A stretch of DNA of 64,000 nt from CAMDPA01 sp965223035 (GCA_965223035.1 OZ244980.1:2480001-2544000); one strand, 5' to 3'. Shown: positions 8,712-16,753, numbered from the stretch's first letter. Made by a program: numbers and translations. Notes: generated from the sequence alone by a model not told the origin.

Positions 8712-9656
8712 TCATTGCCGTTCGACGAAGTGCCAGATGCCGACGCCCAAGTCGGTATTGAAGCGCACGGTTAGGCCGTCCGTTCCGTCGCGGATGATCA
8801 GGTCCGGCTCAGCTGCCAGCACGTGACGCAGGGCGGTGAGCGAGCGCACGGCAATGGTGCAGGCGGCCATGAACGGCAAACTTGGAATATCGACGTCGGG
8901 CCATCGCCGACGCCAGTCAAGCTCGCCGACGAGCCGAACGGTTCCTCGGTCCAAACGCATGAGCCGCGCATCGGCGGTGGTCTCAGCACGGCGGGCCAAA
9001 AACCTGCTGAACCGGGCGGCGGCCTCGGCCACATCGGCGACGACGACGGTGAGCGCGAGTAGACTGTGGGCCGAATTGGGGTGGCGCAGCCAACGCGGCT
9101 GCCAGACGGTGTGTTCGGTTACATGCCGGAGCAGCTGAATGCGGCCCTCGATCATTTCACCGGGTTCCACCCTGACCACGTCAAAGGCGGCTACGTCTGG
9201 CCCATCAGCCGTCTCAACCGGGCGCTCCATGCGCACGACCGGTTGCGTGCGAAAGCCGGATTGGACCAGGTGCCGGTGCCAGGCGATCGGGTCGGCGACC
9301 GCAAAGGCGGCGAGATGCAGGCCCGGGTAACGCGACCGCGCAGCGTGCAAGTGCAGTCCCAACGGCGCATCAGCCGTTTTGAACAGCAGCTCCAGATAGC
9401 CGCGTTCTAACATCGCGCAGACGTTGCCAGTGCCGGTAAGCCGCGCCGGACCGCCATCGGGATCGGGATTGACTTGCACCGATAGCGGCGTCGGTGCGAA
9501 GCCCAACCGTCGCAAGCCCGATTGAGCGGCCTCGGGGCCGGCGACGAACCAACCGAGATGATCAAGAAAGATGGCATCGCCGTTCGGCAGCTGCGCGGCG
9601 GGGCGCTCGTTTGCAGGTCTGGTTGTCACGCTGGCATCCGGCCGCTGCAATGGCAC
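8712..9656 (-). CDS. VOC family (glyoxalase-like domain) protein
   Basis: A 314-residue protein with a glyoxalase_3-type vicinal-oxygen-chelate fold: FLDHLGWFV near residue 30, YLELLFKT near 90, GLHLAAFAV near 113, and a second module starting at NSAHSLLALTVVVAD near 190. Likely metal ligands are the His in LDHLGWFV and the Glu in YLELL, but no enzyme activity can be assigned. It begins with GTG at 9656; a second GTG nine codons later is also possible, because the first residues are not conserved. It stands alone between two hairpin repeats. Confidence 0.78.
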   Translation of the reverse strand: MPLQRPDASVTTRPANERPAAQLPNGDAIFLDHLGWFVAGPEAAQSGLRRLGFAPTPLSVQVNPDPDGGPARLTGTGNVCAMLERGYLELLFKTADAPLGLHLHAARSRYPGLHLAAFAVADPIAWHRHLVQSGFRTQPVVRMERPVETADGPDVAAFDVVRVEPGEMIEGRIQLLRHVTEHTVWQPRWLRHPNSAHSLLALTVVVADVAEAAARFSRFLARRAETTADARLMRLDRGTVRLVGELDWRRRWPDVDIPSLPFMAACTIAVRSLTALRHVLAAEPDLIIRDGTDGLTVRFNTDLGVGIWHFVERQ

Positions 9657-9806
9657 TCGTTAACCAGCCACTTCAACGCGGCGAGCAAGGGGCATGGTCC
9701 AATGATCGACGTCCAAAGATCGGAGCGTTTGTCTTGCCGCCTGTCAATGGCGGCAGGTGGGCGCCGATCGGGTCCGATGGCGCGGATGATGCGGCGAAAC
9801 CTAGGC

Positions 9807-9886
9807 CTAGCTGCTTTTCATCGGACTGGGAACGATCCCGATGAAAAGCAGACAGTTGCTCACCACTTTATGGCACGATGATCTAG
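9807..9886. repeat. CTAG hairpin repeat, copy 5 (variant stem)
   Basis: Bounded by CTAG at both ends. The stem is GCTTTTCATCGG / CCGATGAAAAGC instead of the usual CCTTTAATCGG / CCGATTAAAGG, so both arms changed together. The right end GCACGATGATCTAG supplies the TAG stop codon of infC on the minus strand (9885-9883). Confidence 0.8.
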
Positions 9887-10425
9887 CGCGGCGCCAGCAC
9901 CATCACCATCTGGCGTCCTTCGAAGCGCGGTTCGAGCTCGACCTTCGCGATCAGCTCGGTGTCGGCCTTGACGCGCTTGAGCACGTCCATGCCGAGCGAT
10001 TGGTGCGCCATCTCCCTGCCGCGGAAGCGCAACGTGACCTTGACCTTGTCGCCCTCATCGAAGAAGCGCCGAATCGACTTCATCTTCACGTCGTAATCGT
10101 GATCGTCGATATTGGGACGCATCTTAATCTCTTTGACCTCGACGATCTTCTGCTTCTTGCGCGCCTCGGCAGCCTTTTTCTGCTCCTGGTACTTGAATTT
10201 TCCGTAGTCGAGAATCTTGCAGACAGGCGGCTGGGCATCGGGCGAGACCTCGACCAAGTCGAGTTGAGCTTCCTGGGCGCGTTCAAGCGCCGTCTCGCAG
10301 TTGACGACCCCGACATTGTTACCGGTCTCGTCAATCAATCTGACCTCCCTGGCCCGGATCGCGTCATTGATCCTAGGCCCGGCGGGCTCGCGCTCGGGCA
10401 GGCCCCTTGCCATCGGCTTTCTGAT
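9883..10425 (-). CDS. infC: Translation initiation factor IF-3
   Basis: IF-3 binds the 30S subunit, prevents premature 50S joining and proofreads the start codon and initiator tRNA. The N-domain GPRINDAIRAREVRLID, the linker YGKFKYQEQKKAAEARKK and the C-domain IDDHDYDVKMKSIRRFF ... VTLRFRGREMAH are all classic. The likely start is the ATC codon at 10425-10423: AAGGAG (10438-10433) lies 7 nt upstream. The in-frame TTG at 10431 is only 1 nt from it and the ATG at 10413 is 19 nt away. AUU/AUC/AUA starts are a known autoregulatory feature of infC. The stop codon is the TAG of a CTAG repeat. Confidence 0.95.
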   Translation of the reverse strand: MRKPMARGLPEREPAGPRINDAIRAREVRLIDETGNNVGVVNCETALERAQEAQLDLVEVSPDAQPPVCKILDYGKFKYQEQKKAAEARKKQKIVEVKEIKMRPNIDDHDYDVKMKSIRRFFDEGDKVKVTLRFRGREMAHQSLGMDVLKRVKADTELIAKVELEPRFEGRQMVMVLAPR

Positions 10426-10432
10426 GTTCAAT

Positions 10433-10438
10433 CTCCTT
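10433..10438 (-). promoter_or_regulatory. infC ribosome binding site that selects an ATC start
   Basis: AAGGAG on the minus strand. Its 7-nt distance to the ATC codon at 10425 is ideal, while the in-frame TTG at 10431 starts 1 nt after it. This is the reason for choosing a non-AUG start. Confidence 0.7.
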
Positions 10439-10605
10439 TCGTTACCTCTTTCGTTACCTCGGGTTTCGGTTCCGGCCGATTCTACACAAAAATCTTAACG
10501 GTCCCGGCACACGCCGACGAAACGGAGCCATTTTCAACGGGTCCGCTGCGCCGCAACTCAAGGATTGTGACGAAGCGATGCGGTGTCAAGCGGCAATTGG
10601 TCGGA

Positions 10606-11811
10606 TTAGAGCCGGTTGTTCAACAATCTGCTTCCAGGCTGACGCACCTGTAACAGACTATCATAGACCTGCAGCGTTGCACCGCACATGCGATCGAGGC
10701 CGAAGCGCGCACGCATGTCTGCGATCGCCCTGTGTCCGATGGCCGCGCGCGCGGCCATCGGCAGCGGCAAGGCGGTCGCTAGCGCGGCAGCCAGGCCGTC
10801 CGATGTCGGCTCGGCGATCCAGCCGGTGATGCGATCGGGTTGCACGGCCGGGGTGCTGAGCACCGTTTCCGGCGGGGCGCCGAGATTGGTGGTGATCACC
10901 GGGCAACCGACGGCCAGAGCCTCGGCCGCCGCCCGGCCGAACGCCTCCGGCTCGATGGAGGCGACCACCGTCACATGGGCGGTGGCGTAGGCGGCGGCGA
11001 TGTCGTCAACGTGACCGGGCAGCCTGATCCGATCCGTCAGCCCGAGTTGCTTGGCCCGGTCATGAAGGGATCTGACGTAGGCCTCGCGGCCCTGGGCGTC
11101 GCCGGCCATGACCAGCACGGCGTCACCCAACTGCTGCCGGCGTGCGAGCTGGGCCAGCGCCTCGAGCAGAAGGGTTTGCCCCTTCCAGCTGGTGAGCCGG
11201 GCTGCATGCAGGACGACGGGTTGATGCGGCGTCACCTTCCAGGATTGGCGTAGCGCAACCATACGCGCCGGCGATATGCGTTCCGGAGCAAAGCGCTCAA
11301 AGTCGACGCCGCGGGGGATCACGGCGATGCGCGCGCAAGGCGTGCCGTAGCGGGCTCGGATCAGATCTGCGGTATAGCGGGAGTTGGCGATCACCAGATC
11401 GCCGCGGGCCATGACACTATTGTAAAACCGCTTCAGTGGATTGGTTTCGCCGTAGGCGCCGTGATAGGTGGTGACGAACGGTCGACCGGTGCGCCGCGCA
11501 GCGCGCAGCGCGCTCCAGGCTGGCGCGCGCGAGCGGGCGTGCACCAGGCCGACCTGCTCGTGCTCGATCAGTTTGGCCAGCCGCGCCGCATTGCGCCACA
11601 TCGTCCATGGCATTTTGCTGCCGGCCGCAAACCCGATCAGCTCACCGCCCGCTTCGGTGATGCGATCGGCCATACGTCCGCCCTCGGTGACGACGATGGC
11701 GCGCGCGCCGGCGCGCACAAGGGACTGCGTGATCTCGATGGTGGCGAGCTCGGCACCGCCAGTATCGAGCCGCGGAATGATCTGCAGTATGGTTGGCCGA
11801 TGCTCCGGCAC
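10606..11811 (-). CDS. Glycosyltransferase family 4 (GT-B fold)
   Basis: A GT4 retaining glycosyltransferase of about 401 residues. The N-terminal acceptor domain has PRLDTGGAE near residue 20. The C-terminal donor domain has VVLHAARLTSWKGQ, DRIRLPGHVDDI and the signature EPEAFGRAAAEALAVGCPVI, with the EX7E pair that contacts the sugar nucleotide. Such enzymes usually build lipopolysaccharide, capsule or other envelope glycans; the sugar cannot be told here and no other glycan genes are close. I prefer the GTG at 11811, after GGGGTC; an in-frame TTG at 11835 is an alternative. It is divergent from the ABHD10-like gene. Confidence 0.9.
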   Translation of the reverse strand: MPEHRPTILQIIPRLDTGGAELATIEITQSLVRAGARAIVVTEGGRMADRITEAGGELIGFAAGSKMPWTMWRNAARLAKLIEHEQVGLVHARSRAPAWSALRAARRTGRPFVTTYHGAYGETNPLKRFYNSVMARGDLVIANSRYTADLIRARYGTPCARIAVIPRGVDFERFAPERISPARMVALRQSWKVTPHQPVVLHAARLTSWKGQTLLLEALAQLARRQQLGDAVLVMAGDAQGREAYVRSLHDRAKQLGLTDRIRLPGHVDDIAAAYATAHVTVVASIEPEAFGRAAAEALAVGCPVITTNLGAPPETVLSTPAVQPDRITGWIAEPTSDGLAAALATALPLPMAARAAIGHRAIADMRARFGLDRMCGATLQVYDSLLQVRQPGSRLLNNRL

Positions 11812-11861
11812 GGATCTGACCCCGGTTCGCCTCAACGATGTGATCGAAGGGCGTGGATAGA

Positions 11862-12653
11862 ATGGACGCAGGTGAAGCGCAATTACTCGAGGTTGGCGGG
11901 AGTTCCAACCGTCCCGGTTCGCGGCGTCAGATCGCCTACCTGAAACAGCCCGGCGGTGAACCCGGGCTGATCTGGCTGCCGGGCTTTCATTCCGAGATGG
12001 TCAGCGTCAAGGCCACCGCTGTGTCGGTGTGGGCGGCCACACAGGTGCTGGCGCTGCTGCGTTTCGACTATTCCGGCCATGGCCGATCGCCGGGTCGGGT
12101 CGAGGACGGTACCATCGGGCAGTGGGCTGAGGAGGCGCGCTGCGCGTTTGAACGGCTAACTGAGGGTCCACAGGTCTTGGTCGGTTCCAGCATGGGCGGT
12201 TATTTGGCGCTTTTGCTGTTGCGCCGGCTGATGGTCGAGCACCCGGCGGCTGCGGCCCGGATCAGCGCGCTGGTGCTGATCGCACCGGCTTGGGATATGA
12301 CCGAGGAGCTGATCTGGAAGACCTTGCCCGACGGCGTTAAGCAACAGGTGATGACCGCAGGGATCTGGTCGCGGCCGTCGCAATACGGTGATCCCTACCC
12401 GATCACGCGATCACTGATCGAGGAGGGGCGGCGTCATCTGTTCGCCGGGCGACCGTGGAACCCGGGTCGACCGGTGCGGATCATTCACGGCCGACGGGAT
12501 GTCGATGTGCCGTTCACCCACTCAGAGCGATTGATGGCGATGCTGGACGGCGATTGGGTGCGGCTGATCGATGTCGCGGATGCCGAGCATCGGCTGTCTC
12601 GGCCCGAGGACTTAGCTGTCATGTTGTCCCAGATCGACGACGTGCGCGGGTGA
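11862..12653 (+). CDS. Alpha/beta hydrolase, ABHD10-like
   Basis: A 263-residue serine hydrolase. The strand order, the oxyanion region LIWLPGFHSEM (residues 36-46), the nucleophile elbow GSSMGG (Ser110), the acid in GRRDVDVPF and the His in DAEHRLSRPEDL fit the bacterial relatives of mitochondrial ABHD10, a thioesterase/acyl-glucuronide esterase. The ATG at 11862 is preferred to a GTG at 11853 because of the spacing to GAAGGG. It is followed 12 bp later by the SRAP gene, so the two probably share a transcript. The true substrate is unknown. Confidence 0.88.
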   Translation: MDAGEAQLLEVGGSSNRPGSRRQIAYLKQPGGEPGLIWLPGFHSEMVSVKATAVSVWAATQVLALLRFDYSGHGRSPGRVEDGTIGQWAEEARCAFERLTEGPQVLVGSSMGGYLALLLLRRLMVEHPAAAARISALVLIAPAWDMTEELIWKTLPDGVKQQVMTAGIWSRPSQYGDPYPITRSLIEEGRRHLFAGRPWNPGRPVRIIHGRRDVDVPFTHSERLMAMLDGDWVRLIDVADAEHRLSRPEDLAVMLSQIDDVRG

Positions 12654-12665
12654 GGCGATTGGCAC

Positions 12666-13334
12666 ATGTGCAACCTTTACGCCATGACGACCGCCCGCGA
12701 GAGCGTGGTCCGATTGTTTCGGGTCCCGCATAACCGGGCGGCGCCGTTCGAATCGCTGCCGGCGATATTCCCTGGGCACATGGCGCCCGTTGTCCGTCGG
12801 GCCGCCGATGGCGAGCGCGAATTGGTCGTTTTGTCCTGGGGTTTCATCCTGCTGCGGCAAGGGCGGGCGCCACGACGCGTCACCAACGTCAGAGACGACA
12901 AGGCGCGGACCAGCCGGTTCTGGCGTGAAAGCTTCGTACAGCGACGGTGTCTGGTGCCGGGATCTGCATTTTGCGAGCCGGCCGCGGTCAAGCCGGCAAC
13001 CTGGCACTGGTTTGCGTTGCGCGGCGACGAGCCGCGGCCGACGTTCGCATTTGCCGGTATTTGGCGGCGCTGGACGGGACCGATCAGAACCGATGGTCCC
13101 AACGTCACATGTGATGTGTTCAGCTTCATGACGACCCGACCCAACCCCTTGGTGGCGACCATCAATCACGAGCGCATGCCGGTGGTTCTGTCCTGTGAGG
13201 CCGACTTTGAGACCTGGTTGACGGGGAGCCCGGAGGCCGCCTTCGCGCTCGCCAAACCGTACCCCGCTGACAAAATGACCATCGTGCTGGAGGGGTTTGA
13301 GAAGCGCGACCTGTTGGGCGGTGCGATGCTGTGA
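12666..13334 (+). CDS. SOS response-associated peptidase (SRAP/YedK family)
   Basis: A 222-residue SRAP protein. The family forms a stable thiazolidine crosslink between Cys2 and abasic sites in single-stranded DNA, protecting them from breakage. Cys2 (MCNLY), Asn74 (VTNVRDDKA), Glu104 (FCEPAA) and His168 (NHERMPVVL) match the catalytic set, although the usual NARSE and FYEW contexts have diverged to NVRDD and FCEP. It lies 12 bp after the ABHD10-like hydrolase. The short distance suggests a common transcript rather than a shared function. Confidence 0.9.
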   Translation: MCNLYAMTTARESVVRLFRVPHNRAAPFESLPAIFPGHMAPVVRRAADGERELVVLSWGFILLRQGRAPRRVTNVRDDKARTSRFWRESFVQRRCLVPGSAFCEPAAVKPATWHWFALRGDEPRPTFAFAGIWRRWTGPIRTDGPNVTCDVFSFMTTRPNPLVATINHERMPVVLSCEADFETWLTGSPEAAFALAKPYPADKMTIVLEGFEKRDLLGGAML

Positions 13335-13454
13335 ACATATGACGGCGGCCGTAACCAAGATATGGCACTGTGTTGGGGTTGGTAAGCGGCGAATGCAGAT
13401 CGGGCTTGGCCTCGGTCGCGAGTCGTGTCATAGCTAGCGCAGTGTCAACAACCG

Positions 13455-13468
13455 AAAGGAGGTGATCC
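13455..13468 (+). promoter_or_regulatory. Extended Shine-Dalgarno: full complement of the 16S rRNA 3' end
   Basis: AAAGGAGGTGATCC is the exact complement of the conserved 3' end of 16S rRNA (GGATCACCTCCTTT), a 14-nt match far longer than a normal ribosome binding site. The GGAGG core is 7 nt from the ATG at 13470. Its first 8 nt are also the exact complement of CCTCCTTT at 13533-13540 in the same transcript. Confidence 0.7.
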
Positions 13469-13469
13469 G

Positions 13470-13550
13470 ATGTCTAGTGGGATAGCAGGGCTGTCGGAGC
13501 AGCTTGTGTGTGTCACGTGGACGAAGGGGTGGCCTCCTTTGCCCGCGTAA
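13470..13550 (+). CDS. 26-residue leader-like peptide with a Pro-Pro motif
   Basis: The frame reads MSSGIAGLSEQLVCVTWTKG and then WPPLPA and stop. It follows the strongest possible ribosome binding site (13455-13468). The codons for Pro-Pro-Leu (CCT CCT TTG) contain the CCTCCTTT that can pair with that site, so peptide stalling at Pro-Pro and RNA folding would act on the same bases. No gene follows on the plus strand; a terminator ends the unit at 13630, which makes it an independent small transcript rather than a leader of a known gene. Whether the peptide or the RNA is the product is open. Confidence 0.5.
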   Translation: MSSGIAGLSEQLVCVTWTKGWPPLPA

Positions 13551-13565
13551 TGCGGCTGCCGGAAT

Positions 13566-13584
13566 GCGCCGGTCCGGCCGGCGC
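13566..13584 (+). ncRNA. Hairpin inside the small transcript
   Basis: GCGCCGG-TCCGG-CCGGCGC is a perfect 7-bp stem with a 5-nt loop between the peptide stop codon and the terminator. It supports a structured RNA of roughly 180 nt covering 13450-13630; the 5' end is not defined. Confidence 0.4.
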
Positions 13585-13605
13585 TCGATAGTCTTATTCT
13601 CACGG

Positions 13606-13630
13606 GGGCCGTCCATAGGACGGCCCTTTT
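13606..13630 (+). terminator. Rho-independent terminator of the small transcript
   Basis: A perfect 9-bp stem GGGCCGTCC-ATA-GGACGGCCC followed by TTTT on the plus strand. The other strand lacks a T run, so it ends plus-strand transcription, 56 bp after the 26-codon ORF. Confidence 0.85.
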
Positions 13631-13717
13631 GAGTATTTGAGCGCCCACTTAAGATATAAGCGGCGGCGCTGCGATCTTGTGCTACCCAAGCCGGACGCGT
13701 CATCGACGCGGCATTGA

Positions 13718-14419
13718 TCAGCGTTTCGACGCGCGGAGCTTGTCAGAAGCGGCCGATTTCATCGCCGGCGTCACCCATTGTCGGGCTCTGCGCGGCGTTC
13801 TCGGCATGGCCCGTTTCGGCGGGGCCAGCAGCTTTTTGTCCGTCTTGGAGGGTGGGGCCTTGACAGCTGTTTTGTCCGCATCGCTACGGCGAGGCGTGGT
13901 GCCGGAACCTTCCGCCGGCGCCGGATCAGTCGTCGACTTTAAAGCGGTGTTTTGTACCGTATCGCCGCCGGCTGCGGTATAAATCCGCAGATTGAATAAT
14001 TTCCACTCATTCTCCCAATGCTGATAAACGAGATCGAACATGACCTGCTCGGGATAGGTGGGGAAATACCCCGTCAAATGCAGGAAGCCGTTATCGTTGA
14101 TGGCGGGTTGCTCGGTAAATGTCGGTGGCGCAATCAGTATTGGCATCAAGTCGAAGTCCCGCTGGCGCAGCTTGGCAAAGATTGTGCCCAGACGCGCCGC
14201 TGAGTTGGTACGCTGAAACGCTGGCGCGGCCATATCCCGCAGCACCGTGTAGTTTCCGGTCTGGTTTGCGTGATTGACCAGGATGACTGCGCTGCGCACA
14301 AGCGCTACCAATCGCGCCTGCTGGGGCAGGTTGTCGGCCTCCCGGGCCAGGGCGTCGCCCACCCACAACAGCAGGGAGATCATGGCAACGGCGATGGGCC
14401 GATTGTGTCCGCGCATCAT
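13718..14419 (-). CDS. Conserved-looking secreted protein of unknown function
   Basis: A 233-residue protein with a signal peptide (MMRGHNRPIAVAMISLLLW, cleavage near ALA-RE at about residue 25). The globular middle (about 35-150) has a well-formed mixed fold, with FAKLRQRDFDLMPILIAPP and MFDLVYQHWENEWKLFNLRI, a pattern reminiscent of NTF2-like domains, but I cannot name the family. The last 80 residues are Pro, Lys and Ala rich and probably disordered. It follows the autotransporter-like gene in the opposite sense of reading order: both are on the minus strand, and this gene lies about 100 bp downstream of it. Confidence 0.7.
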   Translation of the reverse strand: MMRGHNRPIAVAMISLLLWVGDALAREADNLPQQARLVALVRSAVILVNHANQTGNYTVLRDMAAPAFQRTNSAARLGTIFAKLRQRDFDLMPILIAPPTFTEQPAINDNGFLHLTGYFPTYPEQVMFDLVYQHWENEWKLFNLRIYTAAGGDTVQNTALKSTTDPAPAEGSGTTPRRSDADKTAVKAPPSKTDKKLLAPPKRAMPRTPRRARQWVTPAMKSAASDKLRASKR

Positions 14420-14521
14420 TTCGACATCGACTCCTGAGCGAATTGATAGGCCGCGAATTAAAACTCGGGCGGCGCGCCGGGAGCGTAACCGGCGAGCCGC
14501 GCCAATAGTGGATCATCGGGT

Positions 14522-16027
14522 TCAGCGCCACGTCATCTGCACGCCTACCCGGCCGCCGAGATTGTGCTCGCTGAGCCCGTAGCCAAGGGCGGCGCCCACG
14601 GCGATGCGGTCCCCCGCCCGGAACACGTTCCTGCCGACGACGCCCATTGCACTGACGGCCATCGCGTTCTCACCTTCGAAGCTGCCCCAATTGACCCGCA
14701 GGCCGAAGTGCTCGCCCAGCTGAAGATCCGGGTCCTCCATCGCCATCGCCATTGCGACGCCCTCGGAGTTCGCTTTGATTTTGCGTGAGTTGCGGTTCAC
14801 TCTGTGGTCGAGCGCCGTGACCCGATGATCGATTTCATTGATCGCGGTGACGGTTTGCCCGGTCACGTCGTCGAGATGGTCGATGCGGTAGGTGTTCTGG
14901 CGGATGGCCTTGGTGTGGCCGGCGACCGTGCGATCGATACGTTTGATTTTATGCTCGTTTTTACGAATGCGTTTGGTGTTTTTATTTATGTTTTTCTGGT
15001 TCTTATCGACCCTTTTTTCTACCCGCACGATCTCATGGGCGTTGCGTTGAATGTTTCGCGTGTTTTTATTGATGTCATGCCTGTTGTGGGCGATATTTTG
15101 CGTGTTTATATTGATGTCACGCCTGTTGTGAGCGATATTTTGCGTGTTTATATTGATGTGTTGCCTGTTGTTGATGATGGCGTGTCTGTTTATATCGATG
15201 TCGTGCCTGTTGTGGGCGATATGTTGCGTGTTTTTGGCAATATTGTGCCGATTGAAATGGACGCCTATTTTGTTGCGTTTGACCTGATTTTTAATGCCCC
15301 AGTGCCCGTTGTGATGTCCGCCATGACCGCGCTGACCGTGCTGACCGTGCTGACCGCGCTGATGACCGTGACCGCCGTAGTGACCGTGACCGCGCTTATG
15401 GCCCTGACCGCCGTACTGGCCGTGACCGCCGTACCAACCGTGAGAACCTTGACCGCGCTGATGGCCCTGACCACCGTACTGACCGTGACCGCCGTACCAA
15501 CCGTGAGAACCTTGACCGCGCTGATGGCCCTGACCGCCGTAGTGACCGTGACCGCCGTGCCAACCGTGACTCCCCTTTTGCTTTTTTTGGTAAGTATACA
15601 TAGGTGGCGATAAAGTGTGGCGTCGCTTCTTCTCGTGCTCGTGGTAGCCAGAGTGCTGGTGCCAATTCCCCTGGCGCTGACCATCATCCCTGCGATGATG
15701 GCGCTTGTGACGATCTTTGGTTTTGTGGCCGCCTCGGTTGCGGTCCATGATGACGACCTTATGGACGTGCTTGCGAACGACCGAGTAGACCTGTTTCGTG
15801 ACATGCTTGTGGACTGATTTGGTCTTCCCCGCACGGTTGCCGGTGGCTTCGGAGGCATCGACCCAAGCGGTCATGGCAAGGCAGCTGGTTGCCGCCGCAG
15901 TTAGCAGATGAAGGCAAAGCACCGGCCAGCTGGGCTTGGCGCGGCTTGCGATGCAAACGGTTCCGGCGCTGCCGGCCCTGGATCGTGTTCCCACGCAGGT
16001 GTCTCGAAGATGGGCGATGATGGTCAT
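14522..16027 (-). CDS. His/Gly-rich trimeric-autotransporter-like (YadA-type) surface protein
   Basis: A 501-residue protein in five parts: a long signal region ending near residue 60; a Lys/His-rich stretch (about 65-150); a His/Gly tandem-repeat domain (about 152-235) built from GGHGQYGGQGHQRGQGSHGW-like units of 21 residues; a coiled-coil stalk (about 250-395) with a 14-residue repeat NTQNIAHNRHDINI giving an Ile every seven residues; and a C-terminal part (about 415-501) with the Gly-rich alternating pattern of a YadA membrane anchor, ending in VGVQMTWR, an aromatic-Arg C-terminus. By family knowledge this would make a trimeric outer-membrane fibre. The His-rich domain suggests metal binding. 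Base use in the stalk is AT-rich compared with the flanks. Confidence 0.72.
   Translation of the reverse strand: MTIIAHLRDTCVGTRSRAGSAGTVCIASRAKPSWPVLCLHLLTAAATSCLAMTAWVDASEATGNRAGKTKSVHKHVTKQVYSVVRKHVHKVVIMDRNRGGHKTKDRHKRHHRRDDGQRQGNWHQHSGYHEHEKKRRHTLSPPMYTYQKKQKGSHGWHGGHGHYGGQGHQRGQGSHGWYGGHGQYGGQGHQRGQGSHGWYGGHGQYGGQGHKRGHGHYGGHGHQRGQHGQHGQRGHGGHHNGHWGIKNQVKRNKIGVHFNRHNIAKNTQHIAHNRHDIDINRHAIINNRQHININTQNIAHNRRDININTQNIAHNRHDINKNTRNIQRNAHEIVRVEKRVDKNQKNINKNTKRIRKNEHKIKRIDRTVAGHTKAIRQNTYRIDHLDDVTGQTVTAINEIDHRVTALDHRVNRNSRKIKANSEGVAMAMAMEDPDLQLGEHFGLRVNWGSFEGENAMAVSAMGVVGRNVFRAGDRIAVGAALGYGLSEHNLGGRVGVQMTWR
15060..15143 (-). repeat. 42-bp tandem repeat encoding the stalk
   Basis: Two nearly identical 42-bp units (15060-15101 and 15102-15143), with diverged copies continuing to about 15245, encode a 14-residue double heptad. 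Being a multiple of three, copy-number changes keep the frame and change stalk length. Confidence 0.75.
15404..15570 (-). repeat. 63-bp tandem repeat encoding the His/Gly domain
   Basis: Units 15404-15466 and 15467-15529 are almost identical and a partial third runs to about 15570. Each encodes 21 residues rich in Gly, His and Gln. Length changes would be in frame. Confidence 0.8.
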
Positions 16028-16160
16028 TGTTGCTCCCTACACGTGATACGGTTGGCACGACGCGCCGCTGAGCCGTGCCAGGCGCTGGCAATAAGCCGTC
16101 ATCTCCAGATCGCGGCTCTGGAGCAGCAGTCTTTGCGCGCACTGCGCTGATTGAAATATT

Positions 16161-16202
16161 GAAAAGAGGTGTGAACGAGTCGACCTAGGCGTTCACACCT
16201 CT
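16161..16202 (-). terminator. Rho-independent terminator on the minus strand
   Basis: A 13-bp perfect inverted repeat, AGAGGTGTGAACG and its complement around a 12-nt loop, followed on the minus strand by TTTTC. It would stop transcripts coming from the right. The nearest recognised minus-strand gene, the adenosine-kinase-like one, ends 550 bp away. Confidence 0.65.
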
Positions 16203-16753
16203 AGGCCTGCGCATTTTGGTCCTGCCACGTCACCTCCATGCGCAGGTTTCTGCGCCCTTGATGGATTCCAAACAACGGCTTGGAATCCGTGGTCGACTTG
16301 TCGTCGGGCGTCGTGGCTCCGCACCGGTCTCGGTTCGCGCAACTGGATCCAACAGGAAGTTCCACTGCGCAGGACACTGGGCCGCATCGCGCTCGCGCGG
16401 CTGCGACAGGAAGCGAACATTGGTCCGCTCCACCATGCGCTCCCGACTGAGCCGTGTTGGCGCCGGAAGGGCAAGCTCGTCCCGCTTTGTCGTGTTGATC
16501 AGGCCCACATCCGGCTTCGCCGGCTCCCCCCGATCAACGCCCAGTGCAACGTGGCCAAAGCACTGGCGACCAATTCTCCCTCGGCGGCACACACCATCCG
16601 CGGCCAGAAGGAGATGACGAAGTCGAATGCTTCATCTGCCGACGAATTAATCAGCGGCAGGGGATTGTGTCAACGCATGTTACTTGAATTATCAGTGGGC
16701 GTGTCTTGAGTGCCACGCACGCTCGCTCGACCACATGTGTTTGACCGACCCGA
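16203..16753. other. 550-bp region between terminator and kinase gene, no gene recognised
   Basis: Frames of 120 codons (minus, 16230-16592) and 133 codons (plus, 16216-16617) are open but Arg/Pro-rich and without family resemblance. A hairpin GGATTCCAA / TTGGAATCC lies at 16263-16288. The orphan terminator to the left hints that something transcribed may lie here. Confidence 0.35.

Noticed and set aside
14804..15613. 269-codon plus-strand frame of repeated Val/Asp/Thr-rich sequence opposite the autotransporter
   Set aside because: It is the antisense of the tandem repeats. The minus frame has signal peptide, stalk and anchor; the plus frame has none.
16230..16592. 120-codon minus frame before the orphan terminator
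   Set aside because: Composition like non-coding GC-rich DNA and no motif. Kept only as a possible reason for the terminator.
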